Assembly (NCBI GenBank): GCA_947643615.1
Contig: CANRWO010000004.1
Location: forward strand, 1-64,000
Origin: an uncultured Lachnospiraceae bacterium
GTDB lineage: Bacteria; Bacillota; Clostridia; Lachnospirales; Lachnospiraceae
Length of the DNA: 64,000 nt
Direction: 5' to 3'
The position numbers were made by a program, and so were the translations under genes. This document shows, piece after piece, positions 53,590-62,780 of the stretch. How positions within the stretch are numbered: position 1 is the first letter of the stretch; each line of letters begins with the position of its first letter. Under the pieces are notes generated by a model, which saw only the letters and a program-made list of their open reading frames with translations, had not been told where the DNA came from and did no database searches.

Positions 53590-55368
53590 TTATATATCAC
53601 GTTTCCTCTTAGGCGACCTGCTGCCAATCTCCTGGCTTCCGTAGTCCCATCCGCGGACGCTGCCGTCACGGCGTACATCACGCTCTTTCGGGATTCTTCC
53701 CTTGCCGTCCCAGCCGCTCTTTTCTCCGCGGAAATCACGGTCACCGCTGGCACGTTTATTATCCCTGCGCCTGTCGTCCTCCCAGCCGCCGCTCCTTCTC
53801 CTGTCGCGGCCGCCGAATTCTTTTCCGTCTCTGCGGCTTCCGCCCTCTCTCCTGTCACGGCCGCCAAATTCTTTTCCGTCTCTGCGGCTTCCGCCCTCTC
53901 TCCTGTCACGGCCGCCAGACTCTTTTCCGTCTCTGCGGCTTCCGCCTTCTCTCCTGTCACGGCCGCCAGACTCTTTTCCGTCTCTGCGGCTTCCACCTTC
54001 TCTCCTGTCACGGCGGCTTCCGCCCTGGCTGCCGAAGCGGAACCCCCGGCGGCTCCCGGAATCGTCCACCTGTATTTCCGGCCCCTTATCGCCTACCTGC
54101 TGCTTTAGCATCACGGCCGCAATCTCCAGGGCGTCACAGCCTTCTTCCTCCATCTTCCGCTGGACATACGATCTCATCAGTTCCATATCTTCATGCTCAT
54201 GGAGTTCCCATGCACGGTTCAGGTACTTGTCCGCTTTCGCCTTCAGCACTTTCCCTGCCCCAGGCAGCTTTTTCTCCTCGATGACCGTGTGGCAGACTCT
54301 CTCGATCTCACGGATCCTGTGAAGCTCCCTGCCCCCCGCAAAGGTAAAGGAGCGCCCTGTCCTGCCGGCACGGCCCGTCCTGCCGATACGGTGTACATAA
54401 TACTCGTTGTCCTGAGGTATGTCATAATTAATGACCACCTCCACGTTATCCACATCTATGCCCCTGGCCGCCACATCCGTAGCAATCAATATGCTGGTGC
54501 TGCCATTGCGGAACCGGTTCATGGCCACATCCCTCTGATGCTGTGACAGATCCCCGTGGAGTCCTTCTGCCTGGAATCCGGCCCTTTTTAACACTTCCGC
54601 AAGCTCGTCCACTTTACGTTTCGTATTACAGAAAATCAGGCACAGCTTGGGTTGGTAATATTCCAGCAGGCGCACACATGCGGCATCCTTATCATGGCTC
54701 TTTACCTTATAATACCTCTGGGACACCAGAGGGATGGTCAGCTCCTTTGCCGCAACCCGAATCATCCGGGCATTGTTCTGGAACTGCTTTGTAATGTCCA
54801 GGATAGGCTGAGGCATCGTGGCGGAAAAAAGCGCCGTCTGGTGCTCGTTGGGAATCTGCCCCAGGATTGTCTCCATATCTTCCCGGAATCCCATATTCAG
54901 CATTTCATCCGCCTCATCCAGCACGACCATAGTCACGTCATCCAACTTTATGGTATGGCGGCGCATATGGTCCATAACACGGCCCGGCGTCCCCACGATA
55001 ATCTGCACGCCCTTCAGTCCCGCAATCTGCCTTCCTATCTCCTGTCCGCCATAGACGGCGAGCACTTTGATGCCATGCATATATTTAGCCATTTTGCGCA
55101 GCTCCTCAGCCGCCTGCATGGCAAGCTCTCGGGTAGGGCACAAAATGATGGCCTGAAGCTTTCTCAGCTCCGGATCTACTTTCTGCAATAAAGGTATCCC
55201 GAATGCAGCTGTCTTCCCGGTGCCCGTCTGGGCCTGCCCTATCACGTCATCCCCTTCCAAAAGATAAGGGATAGCTTCTTTCTGGATTGGGGACAGCTTC
55301 TCAAATCCCATTTCCTGCACTGCACGTTTGATACGTTCATCCAATAATTCTTCCAATAAATCTTCCAC
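53590..55368 (-). CDS. DEAD-box ATP-dependent RNA helicase, CshA/DeaD type
   Basis: 592 residues from a GTG at 55368 (AAGGAG 6 bases upstream). Helicase motifs: Q motif in 'MGFEKLSPIQKEAIPYLLEG', 'AQTGTGKTAAF', PTRELAMQ, TPGRVMDHM, DEADEML, SAT, and 'YVHRIGRTGRAGRTGRSFTF'. The C-terminus (about 440-592) is Arg/Gly/Asp-rich with four tandem repeats of a 17-residue unit GRDRREGGSRRDGKE(S/F)G, a disordered RNA-binding tail like RGG boxes. Likely role: mRNA decay or ribosome assembly at low temperature. Upstream of ispF. Confidence 0.93.
   Translation of the reverse strand: MEDLLEELLDERIKRAVQEMGFEKLSPIQKEAIPYLLEGDDVIGQAQTGTGKTAAFGIPLLQKVDPELRKLQAIILCPTRELAMQAAEELRKMAKYMHGIKVLAVYGGQEIGRQIAGLKGVQIIVGTPGRVMDHMRRHTIKLDDVTMVVLDEADEMLNMGFREDMETILGQIPNEHQTALFSATMPQPILDITKQFQNNARMIRVAAKELTIPLVSQRYYKVKSHDKDAACVRLLEYYQPKLCLIFCNTKRKVDELAEVLKRAGFQAEGLHGDLSQHQRDVAMNRFRNGSTSILIATDVAARGIDVDNVEVVINYDIPQDNEYYVHRIGRTGRAGRTGRSFTFAGGRELHRIREIERVCHTVIEEKKLPGAGKVLKAKADKYLNRAWELHEHEDMELMRSYVQRKMEEEGCDALEIAAVMLKQQVGDKGPEIQVDDSGSRRGFRFGSQGGSRRDRREGGSRRDGKESGGRDRREGGSRRDGKESGGRDRREGGSRRDGKEFGGRDRREGGSRRDGKEFGGRDRRRSGGWEDDRRRDNKRASGDRDFRGEKSGWDGKGRIPKERDVRRDGSVRGWDYGSQEIGSRSPKRKRDI
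53821..54024 (-). repeat. 51-bp tandem repeat in the helicase gene
   Basis: Four copies of a 51-bp unit start at about 53821, 53872, 53923 and 53974 (TTTTCCGTCTCTGCGGCTTC in each), encoding 17 residues per unit. Because 51 is a multiple of three, copy number can change without a frame shift. Copies differ at only a few bases, so they are young. Confidence 0.85.
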
Positions 55369-55767
55369 TATATTCTCCTTCTGCTCTATTAATCAACAAA
55401 TAATGACATTGTACCATATACCTTGTGATTTGTACAACAAAATTTCCATGTTTGATGAAAATTTGATAAAAATTGTTTTACGGAAATTTTTTATGGGAAT
55501 TTTTTTGTTATTTCTTTTTACATTTTCTTTTTTACATTCCTTTTTATATTTTTCTTCCTGTTTATTTTAGCATCCATGTTTTTCTGCACTTTACGGAAAT
55601 AATACTTGCATTTCCAAAGTATGTCCATTATAATGTTCCTTAACCTTATGGGATTGTATTATATAACTTCCTTTTCAGAATTGTGTACCTATTAACTATC
55701 AACTTGTAAATAAGATAGCAGATAAATATTTTATAATCAACTACATAAACTTATGGGGATATGAATA
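55369..55767. other. AT-rich intergenic region with no clear features
   Basis: About 400 bases, markedly T-rich on the plus strand (55440-55570). TATAAT at 55732-55737 could be the -10 of the GNAT gene that follows, without a good -35. No RNA or repeat is evident. The composition break supports an island boundary here. Confidence 0.45.
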
Positions 55768-56268
55768 ATGGAGTATGAAAGAATTAACAGTCTGAATAGG
55801 AATCGGATTGATACATTTATTAAGCAACATTGGTATACAACAACGATGATTATTCGTGGCAAAGAGATTGATATGACTAAAACAGAAGGATTTTATTTTA
55901 ACGACGGAGAAGATATCATTGGTTTGATAACATATATTGTTTATGACAACATATTAGAAATAACATCTCTTGATAGCCTGCACGAGAAACAGGGAATCGG
56001 AAGTAAACTTGTAGAAGCTGTGATACATGAAGCAAAGGAGAGAAAGCTCGAAAAAATTGTTCTCATAACAACAAACGATAATATCAATGCAATCAAATTT
56101 TATCAAAAAAGAGGATTTGATATGGTACGCTTGTTCCATGATGCTTTAGAGGTCTCAAGAAAATTAAAGCCTGAAATTCCCTTAATTGGTGAAAATTCTA
56201 TACCTTTGCGCCATGAAATTGAGTTTGAACTTTATATAAATCCATTAATGATAGAAGAAAGTATATAG
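55768..56268 (+). CDS. GNAT-family N-acetyltransferase
   Basis: 166 residues with 'GDGE'-type start, 'LEITSLDSLHEKQGIGSKLV' (acetyl-CoA loop) and 'INAIKFYQKRGFDMVRLFHD'. The C-terminal extension of about 35 residues ('SRKLKPEIPLIGENSIPLRH') is typical of a GNAT group with many AT-rich homologues. AT-rich codons unlike the neighbourhood mark it as acquired. GGGGAT lies about 9 bases before the ATG. Substrate unknown. Confidence 0.85.
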   Translation: MEYERINSLNRNRIDTFIKQHWYTTTMIIRGKEIDMTKTEGFYFNDGEDIIGLITYIVYDNILEITSLDSLHEKQGIGSKLVEAVIHEAKERKLEKIVLITTNDNINAIKFYQKRGFDMVRLFHDALEVSRKLKPEIPLIGENSIPLRHEIEFELYINPLMIEESI

Positions 56269-56445
56269 GATACTTTCAGTTTTACGTAATAGAAACAATT
56301 TTTCAAAAAGGGAGTTATATAATTCCATCATTCTGTCGGATTCGCCGGCATATCGCCGCGTTTTTCCCAATTGGAGTTTTTTGTATATATGTAATAACAT
56401 AATAAAACCTATTTCTATTTTAACAAAAGAAAGAGAGGCCATTTT

Positions 56446-57555
56446 ATGAACCACATTCCAGCATTTACAGGAGACAGGCTGTGGGACGAGATCTTCAAAG
56501 CTGTCATAGACACAATGCCCGAACAGCTTTTCCCACTCTTTAAAGAAGTATTCGGTAAGGAATATCCACCCGGGTCCGCCGTCCGTCTGCTGGCAACAGA
56601 GCATTCCACCTATCTGGACCACCCGACACAGCCACCCTCATCAAAGCTCATGGATATTGCCCTTCTGGTAGCCGGTACCGACTACTACCACATCGAATGC
56701 CAGATGCATAACGACTGGCAGCTGGTCCTGCGCATGATCGCCTATGACCTGCATTTCTCCCTGCTGCACACCGCTTCCGCCGGCCCGGGCACAGGCGAAG
56801 TGACTATCCGTTTCCCACAGTCCGTCATTATCTATCCTGACCAGAACAGTGCCCTGCCGGACAGGCTCCGTTGCCGCATCCTATTCCCTGACCAATCCGA
56901 GTATACCTACCAAATACCAACTGTCAGGATACAGTCTTATTCCCTCGGTGAGATCCACCAAAAGCATCTGAACCTTTTCCTTCCTTATGTATTGCTGCGC
57001 CTGAAACCAAGGCTGAAACAATCCTCTCCTTTGACAAAAGAGGAATTGACATCTTTCATAAATGCCATTATAGTAATCTTAGAGGAAGACGTTGCTTCCG
57101 GCTATCTGACACCACAGCAGTCATATGACTACATACAGCTGCTGACTCACGCTTCCAGGCATATCTTCCAAAAATACCCACACTATCACGAGGAGGTGCT
57201 GCAATTGACAAAACCTTTGATCAAACTCCCAAGCGTTGAACTACGCGAAGCTTATGAAGAATTGAACAGAATACAAGCCGAGCTTGCAAACCGCAGGAAT
57301 GAACTTGCTGACAGTGAGGCCAGGCTTGCCGACAGTGAAGCCAAGCTCGCTGACAAAGATGCCAAACTCGCTGACAAAGATGCCGAACTTGCCGACAAAG
57401 ATGCCGAACTTGCTGACAAAGATGCCAAACTTGCCGACAAAGATGCCAAGCTCGCTGACAAAGATGCCAAGCTCGCTGACAAAGATGCCAAGCTCGCCGA
57501 CAAAGATGCTGAAATCGCCCGATTAAAAAGACTGCTTATGGAAAAGAACAGTTAA
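56446..57555 (+). CDS. Rpn-like PD-(D/E)XK nuclease-fold protein with heptad-repeat tail
   Basis: 369 residues. The N-terminal 240 residues resemble the Rpn/PDDEXK_2 'transposase-like nuclease' group: 'AVRLLATEHSTYLDHPTQPP', and SSKLMDIALLV followed by YYHIECQMHND, giving the D...ExQ catalytic pattern. Residues about 286-355 are ten heptads based on LADKDA, then a short ending ARLKRLLMEKNS. Similar Lachnospiraceae proteins occur in many copies per genome. Role is unknown; Rpn proteins promote DNA exchange in E. coli and have been linked to phage defence. AGAGG 7 bases before the ATG. Confidence 0.72.
   Translation: MNHIPAFTGDRLWDEIFKAVIDTMPEQLFPLFKEVFGKEYPPGSAVRLLATEHSTYLDHPTQPPSSKLMDIALLVAGTDYYHIECQMHNDWQLVLRMIAYDLHFSLLHTASAGPGTGEVTIRFPQSVIIYPDQNSALPDRLRCRILFPDQSEYTYQIPTVRIQSYSLGEIHQKHLNLFLPYVLLRLKPRLKQSSPLTKEELTSFINAIIVILEEDVASGYLTPQQSYDYIQLLTHASRHIFQKYPHYHEEVLQLTKPLIKLPSVELREAYEELNRIQAELANRRNELADSEARLADSEAKLADKDAKLADKDAELADKDAELADKDAKLADKDAKLADKDAKLADKDAKLADKDAEIARLKRLLMEKNS
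57301..57510 (+). repeat. Ten copies of a 21-bp repeat encoding a heptad
   Basis: Exactly 210 bases as ten units of 21 bp encode (E/R/K)LADSEA or (K/E)LADKDA. Synonymous changes (CTC/CTT, GCT/GCC) show the array is not brand-new, but neighbouring units are nearly identical. Copy-number change would lengthen or shorten the helical tail in frame. Confidence 0.93.
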
Positions 57556-57617
57556 CTACTCTTTTCAGACATCGTTTATCCCAAAATGTATTATACCTCA
57601 AGCTTTATGCAACAAAA

Positions 57618-58133
57618 TTACTCATTTGAAGAATGAATTATTTTATTATCGTTGACTACTGTTGCTCCATCCGGCACGTCTTTTGTAACTACGGCATTAG
57701 CACCGATTTTAACATGATCCCCTATTGTAATTCCTCCGATAATTTTCGCTCCCGCGCCTATAATAACATTATTCCCTATTACAGGCGCGGCACCGGGATC
57801 CGTTATCTCATCAACGCCAATAGTAACTTGATGAAAGATTGTACAATTTTCGCCGATGGACGCATTGCCAGAAATAACGATTCCCATATTGTGAGGAATC
57901 CTAATGCCCCCCCCAATTGCTGTACCATAGGAATAATGATTATATTTATTAAGGGTAAGCCGCATTATACCGCGGCACAAATAATAGGAAGCATACGCCG
58001 CCAGGTTTTTCCTATAATTCCAATGCCCCCACTGCCCCATTCGCAGGATCCTGATAAAAAAGCGGTTTTTACTAAGGTCCCGGTTTCTATCTATATCCAT
58101 TTTTATCAAATGCCTTGCTTCACCGAATGTCAT
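57618..58133 (-). CDS. Serine O-acetyltransferase-like hexapeptide acyltransferase
   Basis: 171 residues, CysE-like left-handed beta helix: 'HNMGIVISGNASIGENCTIF', 'HQVTIGVDEITDPGAAPVIG' and 'GAGAKIIGGITIGDHVKIGA'. The N-terminal part 'DIDRNRDLSKNRFFIRILRM' is typical of polysaccharide-locus members (WcaB/EpsH-like) and not of cysteine enzymes. It probably acetylates a sugar of the surface polysaccharide. Last gene of the minus-strand cluster in this window. Confidence 0.85.
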   Translation of the reverse strand: MTFGEARHLIKMDIDRNRDLSKNRFFIRILRMGQWGHWNYRKNLAAYASYYLCRGIMRLTLNKYNHYSYGTAIGGGIRIPHNMGIVISGNASIGENCTIFHQVTIGVDEITDPGAAPVIGNNVIIGAGAKIIGGITIGDHVKIGANAVVTKDVPDGATVVNDNKIIHSSNE

Positions 58134-58179
58134 ATCTTTACCTATTTTTAAATATTCCGGACAGGAGTATCTCTAACAG

Positions 58180-59384
58180 TTAACTCTTTCCCAACAGCCG
58201 TCTGATATTGCGCTTCAGGGACCACACTGTTTTAAACAATAGCACTTCTATTAAAGAAGGCATTTTCAGGCCATTCTTGCGTGCAAAATCTACATTATCT
58301 GTGGCAAAGCCTTCCTTTTGGTAAAGCGCTGAAATTTTCAGTTTATTAACATATGCTTTTTTGCAGTATACTTCCAGATCAAATACATCCGCAAAATCCT
58401 CCAGCTTTCCTAATGCGTCAAGGGGAATCATTGTCCGCATGCATTTAGAACATTTAGAGCAATTTGCCGTATCTGCGGTTTTGGCCACACATACATTTAA
58501 ATGCTTCTTGGCAATGTCCCAGCCTGAGATAAGCTGTGTCTTCTCGCTCCTTGTATATTGCGCTCCCTCCAGTATCAACTCCATCTGTTCCGTCTGGATC
58601 AATGGGATAAGGTAGGAATCCGAAAATTCTGCCATGTCAAAGTCATGGGACTGTTTTCCAAATTCCATGATCTGGCCATATTCATACGTGCCGGATATGT
58701 AATATTTGCTAATGGCTTTCTGCAGACTCAGGATACAGGATTCAATGGCAAAGTAGCCTACCTTCTGTTCCGATATTCTATGTGTAAAAGCATGCAAGTT
58801 GGAATCCACCAAATAGATAGGCAAATCCATTTCCATCGCTGCAGTACTGTTTTGTTCATACCGTGCCAGATATTTTTCCCTTGTCCCTGCTTCCTCATAA
58901 TCTCCATGGGTCCCACAGTTAAACAAAAACAAACCGGTTATCCGGTAGTCCGGATCCTGCTCCGCAACAAAACGGTTGTAAATTGTGGACAGGGAATCTA
59001 TGCCGCAGGATATGCCTGTACCGATAATACCCCCCCATTTATATTTGTTTCGCAAAACCCGTCTACACTTACCTTCACCTTTCTCAGTGCAGATGAGAAA
59101 TTGCAGAGAATCCTCTGGCCGTAATTCATCATATTCCGGTATAGTTTTTTTGATACATTTCCCCGTATTTTTAAATCTGTTCCGTAATGCATGCATAAAT
59201 ACAGGGGAACCAAAAAAAAGGGATCGTATGTTTCGGTGGTAAGCATTTCCGCATTTTCATTCTTTACGGCAAACCACATGGTACTCTCCTGAAAAGGATT
59301 TTCTATCTCCGTAACATGGATATCACACACTAGCTTCGTCCACTCTTCCTCTTTTTCCAATCTCAAATTACATAATTCCAACAT
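58180..59384 (-). pseudogene. ATP-pyrophosphatase-like (AANH) protein, frameshifted at a G7 run
   Basis: Two open frames join to one gene: 59384 to about 59025 (MLELCNLRL..., about 120 residues) and from about 59030 to 58180. The break is at a run of seven G (minus strand, 59031-59037). With one more G the frames fuse as NGGG-IIGTGISCGIDSLS, restoring an SxGxDS-like ATP-pyrophosphatase loop; the ORF would then have about 400 residues. The C-terminal half has a Cys cluster 'CSKCSKCMRTMIPLDALG', as in zinc-binding AANH proteins. It is either a sequencing error, phase-variable slippage or a young pseudogene. Role in the polysaccharide locus is unknown. Confidence 0.75.
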
Positions 59385-59410
59385 TTGTGTTCTCTGCCTT
59401 CCTGGAATGA

Positions 59411-60859
59411 TTATTTGCTTCTAAACATTTTTATCAATGAAAAAAGGAGCTCTCTTTTCAGTATGGCAATACCCGCAAAAACAAGGAGTAACAATAACCG
59501 GACCAACAAATACGGATACAGCAATGTTGTAACAAATGCGACAGCCAGGACACAGCCCGAAATGATCACGCAGTTCCTTATATTGTATACCTCTTCCCCT
59601 TCCATATAATCCTTCACCACTTTTTCATAAAAAAATACATGCATCACCAAAAGCACTATATGGGATATCAGCGTCGAATACCCTGCGGCATAATAGCCAA
59701 AATGGGGAATCCACCATATATTCAGCACAATGTTCAATATGGTTGCCGTCACCGTTCCCATTACCACATATGCCTTTTTCTCATAATACAGCTCCACACG
59801 CCCGAAGACCTGATAGACAAATCCAAAGAACACGCTGGCGCTTAATGTGGGAATCAGATAAACCGCCCCCACATATTTCGGCCCGGCCAAGACAGCCACG
59901 ACCTCCGGCGCAAATAAAATCAACATGAACAACAAAAGCGCCACTATCACAAAAACAATGCTGGCAACTTTGCCCAACATTTTATATTCTTTTTCCTTCA
60001 GTTTCTGATACTGCCATGGCACAAATGCAGTATTCAGCGATGTAGCAAAAATAGAAAACAGGGATGCCGCAGAATAAGCGACGCTATAGACTGCTGCATC
60101 CCCCGTCCCGCTATATGCATTTATCATAATCCTGTCAGTCTGGTTTAAAAGGCTCTCGGAAAGATAATGTGCAACCAGGGGTACGCTGAACCCCAACGCA
60201 TATGTCCATAATGTCCTGTCATAAAATGTCTTGTCCTTTTTATAATTCACAAAGTAAAACAGAAACCCCGGCGCAATCCCATTGGCACATACAAAAGCAA
60301 TAACACGGGCAACCCCCTGATTACCGGTTGTAAAAAAGATTGCCAAAAGGCTGGCAAGGGGTGTTATAAATGAGACTGTGATCGTCACAGCCGCAGCTTT
60401 TTTATAATCGTACTGATATCTTTTATAAGCAATCCATATCGCATACGGCTCCCTGAATACCAATCCCAAAAACATAAATACTACCACGACCACCGGCAAC
60501 CCCATTACTGCCGACAATTGTTCCCTGAACACCACGGCTCCGGCAAAGCATATGCCGGATATGACCAACGCCAGGCTTTGAAAAGACGATACGATCTTTT
60601 CTTTTGCTGCTTCCATTTTAATAAACGCATTGTTTAAAACGCTTAGATCCAGATTAAGCGTTATAATAATCGCCAAAACAACGTAATATGCGATAAAAAC
60701 GCTGAATATCCCATAATCCTCCGTTGACAGCACACGTGTAAATATAGGCGTTGTAATGACGCTGATACCCTTTTGCAGGACACCTATAAAGGTAAACCAA
60801 AACACCAGTTTCAGCTGCCTGTTCATTGATTTATATTTTAGGAATATTTTCTCAATCAC
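59411..60859 (-). CDS. Wzx-type polysaccharide flippase
   Basis: 482 residues from a GTG at 60859, chosen because AAGGAG lies 9 bases upstream (60869-60874); an internal ATG at 60826 is the alternative. Multi-pass (about 12-14 helices) MATE/MOP protein: 'ISVITTPIFTRVLSTEDYGI' near the N-terminus is the standard Wzx motif. It moves lipid-linked repeat units across the membrane. The first 42 bases of the gene's leader overlap the 3' end of the acyltransferase gene. Confidence 0.9.
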   Translation of the reverse strand: MIEKIFLKYKSMNRQLKLVFWFTFIGVLQKGISVITTPIFTRVLSTEDYGIFSVFIAYYVVLAIIITLNLDLSVLNNAFIKMEAAKEKIVSSFQSLALVISGICFAGAVVFREQLSAVMGLPVVVVVFMFLGLVFREPYAIWIAYKRYQYDYKKAAAVTITVSFITPLASLLAIFFTTGNQGVARVIAFVCANGIAPGFLFYFVNYKKDKTFYDRTLWTYALGFSVPLVAHYLSESLLNQTDRIMINAYSGTGDAAVYSVAYSAASLFSIFATSLNTAFVPWQYQKLKEKEYKMLGKVASIVFVIVALLLFMLILFAPEVVAVLAGPKYVGAVYLIPTLSASVFFGFVYQVFGRVELYYEKKAYVVMGTVTATILNIVLNIWWIPHFGYYAAGYSTLISHIVLLVMHVFFYEKVVKDYMEGEEVYNIRNCVIISGCVLAVAFVTTLLYPYLLVRLLLLLVFAGIAILKRELLFSLIKMFRSK

Positions 60860-60899
60860 GATAGTACACTCCTTGACAATGTCCAAACCCCTCCGAATA

Positions 60900-61925
60900 T
60901 TATACAAAACCGATCCACAATAAAATATCTTTTTTCTTGATGCATTTTCTGGCAAGCCGAATTACCAAGATGCATATGACCGCCGTAGCCGAAACCTGTA
61001 TGGCATGGATAACCGGCAATGGCAATTCCCCGGCCCCCAAGCAGCTCCGAAGCAATACATTTTCACATTTTAGGACAAAGGTATGTAAATAGAATATCCC
61101 GTATGAATCATTTCCAACCTCAATGATCCCCGGCGGAAAATGAATCTTTCCATAAGAGGCAAACAGGAACCCTGCCACGCCACAGGCCAAAAGGAATGTG
61201 CCGACTTTCAGCTGCCCCACTCCCATTGGCACATACCCTGCTGTGTAACTGAAATAAAAGCCTTCTGTAAAACACAATGCCAAACCTACCGCTGCAAGCA
61301 TAGTACAGCGTCTTACAGGGACACGCAATCTCCCCGCCCTGAATAACATTCCCAAATAGTAATAAGAGACCCACGCACAAAAGACCCTGCCCTTCCAGTC
61401 CGTTTCAAACCCGCAATTCAACTGGAGAAAATTAAAGAACATAAAATAGGCAGGCGATGCCATCAGAATCAATGCCGAAACCGCCTTACTGCCGATTGCC
61501 CGCTTCAGCAGCGGTGTGATCAAATTTAATTGAACCAGCACTAATATGAAATACAATTGCACGGAAGCTCGCCCGGTCATGATCCGTTTCACGCAATCTC
61601 CAAGCTGCAGGGAATCAAGATTGTTCACGACGGCATAAAAAGCAGACCAGCACAGATAAGGTATGAGCAGTTTCCTGTACCTGCTCTGCCCCCCAATCGA
61701 ATCAGCGGAAAAATATCCTGACAGAACAAGGAACAGCGCTACTGCTATGGAGCAAAATTGCCTCACTGCTATCCAATAGTTCAATTCCCAGGGCGCTCCC
61801 TTGTCACCGGCTGCCGAATGAATATATATGACCATCAAAATGCAGATTCCCCGAATCGCCTGAAAATAAGAGTCCCTTTTATTCCCTTTTTTCCTAATAG
61901 AGTTTCCGGCATTATTCCCAAACAA
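60900..61925 (-). CDS. Acyltransferase family 3 membrane protein
   Basis: 341 residues from a TTG at 61925, supported by AAGGAGG 7 bases upstream. About ten membrane helices; 'SYFQAIRGICILMVIYIHSA' contains the R/H pattern (catalytic His) of acyltransferase_3, followed by 'ALFLVLSGYFSADSI'. It probably adds acetyl or succinyl groups to the exported polysaccharide. Between SDR and flippase. Confidence 0.88.
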   Translation of the reverse strand: MFGNNAGNSIRKKGNKRDSYFQAIRGICILMVIYIHSAAGDKGAPWELNYWIAVRQFCSIAVALFLVLSGYFSADSIGGQSRYRKLLIPYLCWSAFYAVVNNLDSLQLGDCVKRIMTGRASVQLYFILVLVQLNLITPLLKRAIGSKAVSALILMASPAYFMFFNFLQLNCGFETDWKGRVFCAWVSYYYLGMLFRAGRLRVPVRRCTMLAAVGLALCFTEGFYFSYTAGYVPMGVGQLKVGTFLLACGVAGFLFASYGKIHFPPGIIEVGNDSYGIFYLHTFVLKCENVLLRSCLGAGELPLPVIHAIQVSATAVICILVIRLARKCIKKKDILLWIGFV

Positions 61926-61937
61926 AGTTCCCCCTCC

Positions 61938-62777
61938 TTAATGATGGAGCGTAACCGTTCCACTGCCACCAGTCATATAAAAGGTATCCCCTATAATCAA
62001 ATTTCCCATATTGCTTACCATAAAAGTCGCCAGCGCAGCAATTTCACTTGGCATGCCATAACGCTTTACAGGGGAAAAACTCTCGTGGATACTGTCCCCT
62101 TCTTCTTTATGCAGCATTGGCGTCGCCACCGGCCCGGGCGCTATGGCATTTACAACAATTCCGTGAGGAATCAATTTATCAGCCATTCCCAGCGTCAGTC
62201 CCCGCACCGCCCACTTTGACATCTGATATGCCGTCCATGCTGGACGAAGTGCCGATGATGATGTCACGTTCAAAATATGCCCTTTGATTTGGTTTTCTAT
62301 CATGTAGCCTGCCATTGCCTGCCCCATAAAGAAAGTCCCCTTGGCATTAATATCCATAATCGAATCGTACTCTTCTTCCGACATATGGAAGAAATCCGAA
62401 TGGCAGACCACTCCCGCCGAATTTACAAGAATATCGATTCTGCCCTCGGGAAACAAGGCGGCTGCTTCCCGTATTTTTTCAGGCATCTCTTTGACCTCCA
62501 GGACATTCAATACAATATATTTGATTTCCGCCATCCCACCGCAGAGCTTTTTTAGCTTATCCTCGTTGGTCCCTGCTATGATCACTTTGCAGCCAGACTT
62601 TTGAAATGCCTGCGCCATAGCCCAGCCGATTCCGCCGCTTCCTCCTGTGATCAGCGCTACCTTCCCTTCCAGAATCTTCTGAGCGTCTACAGGATATGGA
62701 ATGGGAATTTTCTTCTCGTCCTTCAATTCCCTGATAATAGATTTAATGGCAGACTTTACCTTAGAGCGAAAACCCAT
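61938..62777 (-). CDS. Short-chain dehydrogenase/reductase
   Basis: 279 residues. NAD(P) loop 'ALITGGSGGIGWAMAQAFQK' (TGxxxGIG type), 'DILVNSAGVV', catalytic Ser in 'ILNVTSSSALRPAWTAYQMS' with YQMSK as the YxxxK pair, and 'HGIVVNAIAPGPVATPM'. It lies 3 bp after the ThDP-enzyme gene and is co-translated. It probably reduces an intermediate made by that enzyme; substrate unknown. Confidence 0.92.
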   Translation of the reverse strand: MGFRSKVKSAIKSIIRELKDEKKIPIPYPVDAQKILEGKVALITGGSGGIGWAMAQAFQKSGCKVIIAGTNEDKLKKLCGGMAEIKYIVLNVLEVKEMPEKIREAAALFPEGRIDILVNSAGVVCHSDFFHMSEEEYDSIMDINAKGTFFMGQAMAGYMIENQIKGHILNVTSSSALRPAWTAYQMSKWAVRGLTLGMADKLIPHGIVVNAIAPGPVATPMLHKEEGDSIHESFSPVKRYGMPSEIAALATFMVSNMGNLIIGDTFYMTGGSGTVTLHH

Positions 62778-62780
62778 ATC

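Noticed and set aside
56245-56622. Minus-strand ORF of 125 residues between GNAT and the Rpn-like gene
   Set aside because: Overlaps the start of the Rpn-like gene antisense; no ribosome binding site or family.
57301-57510. Possible CRISPR-like array
   Set aside because: Units are contiguous 21-bp codon-phased repeats without spacers inside an open frame; it is a protein repeat.
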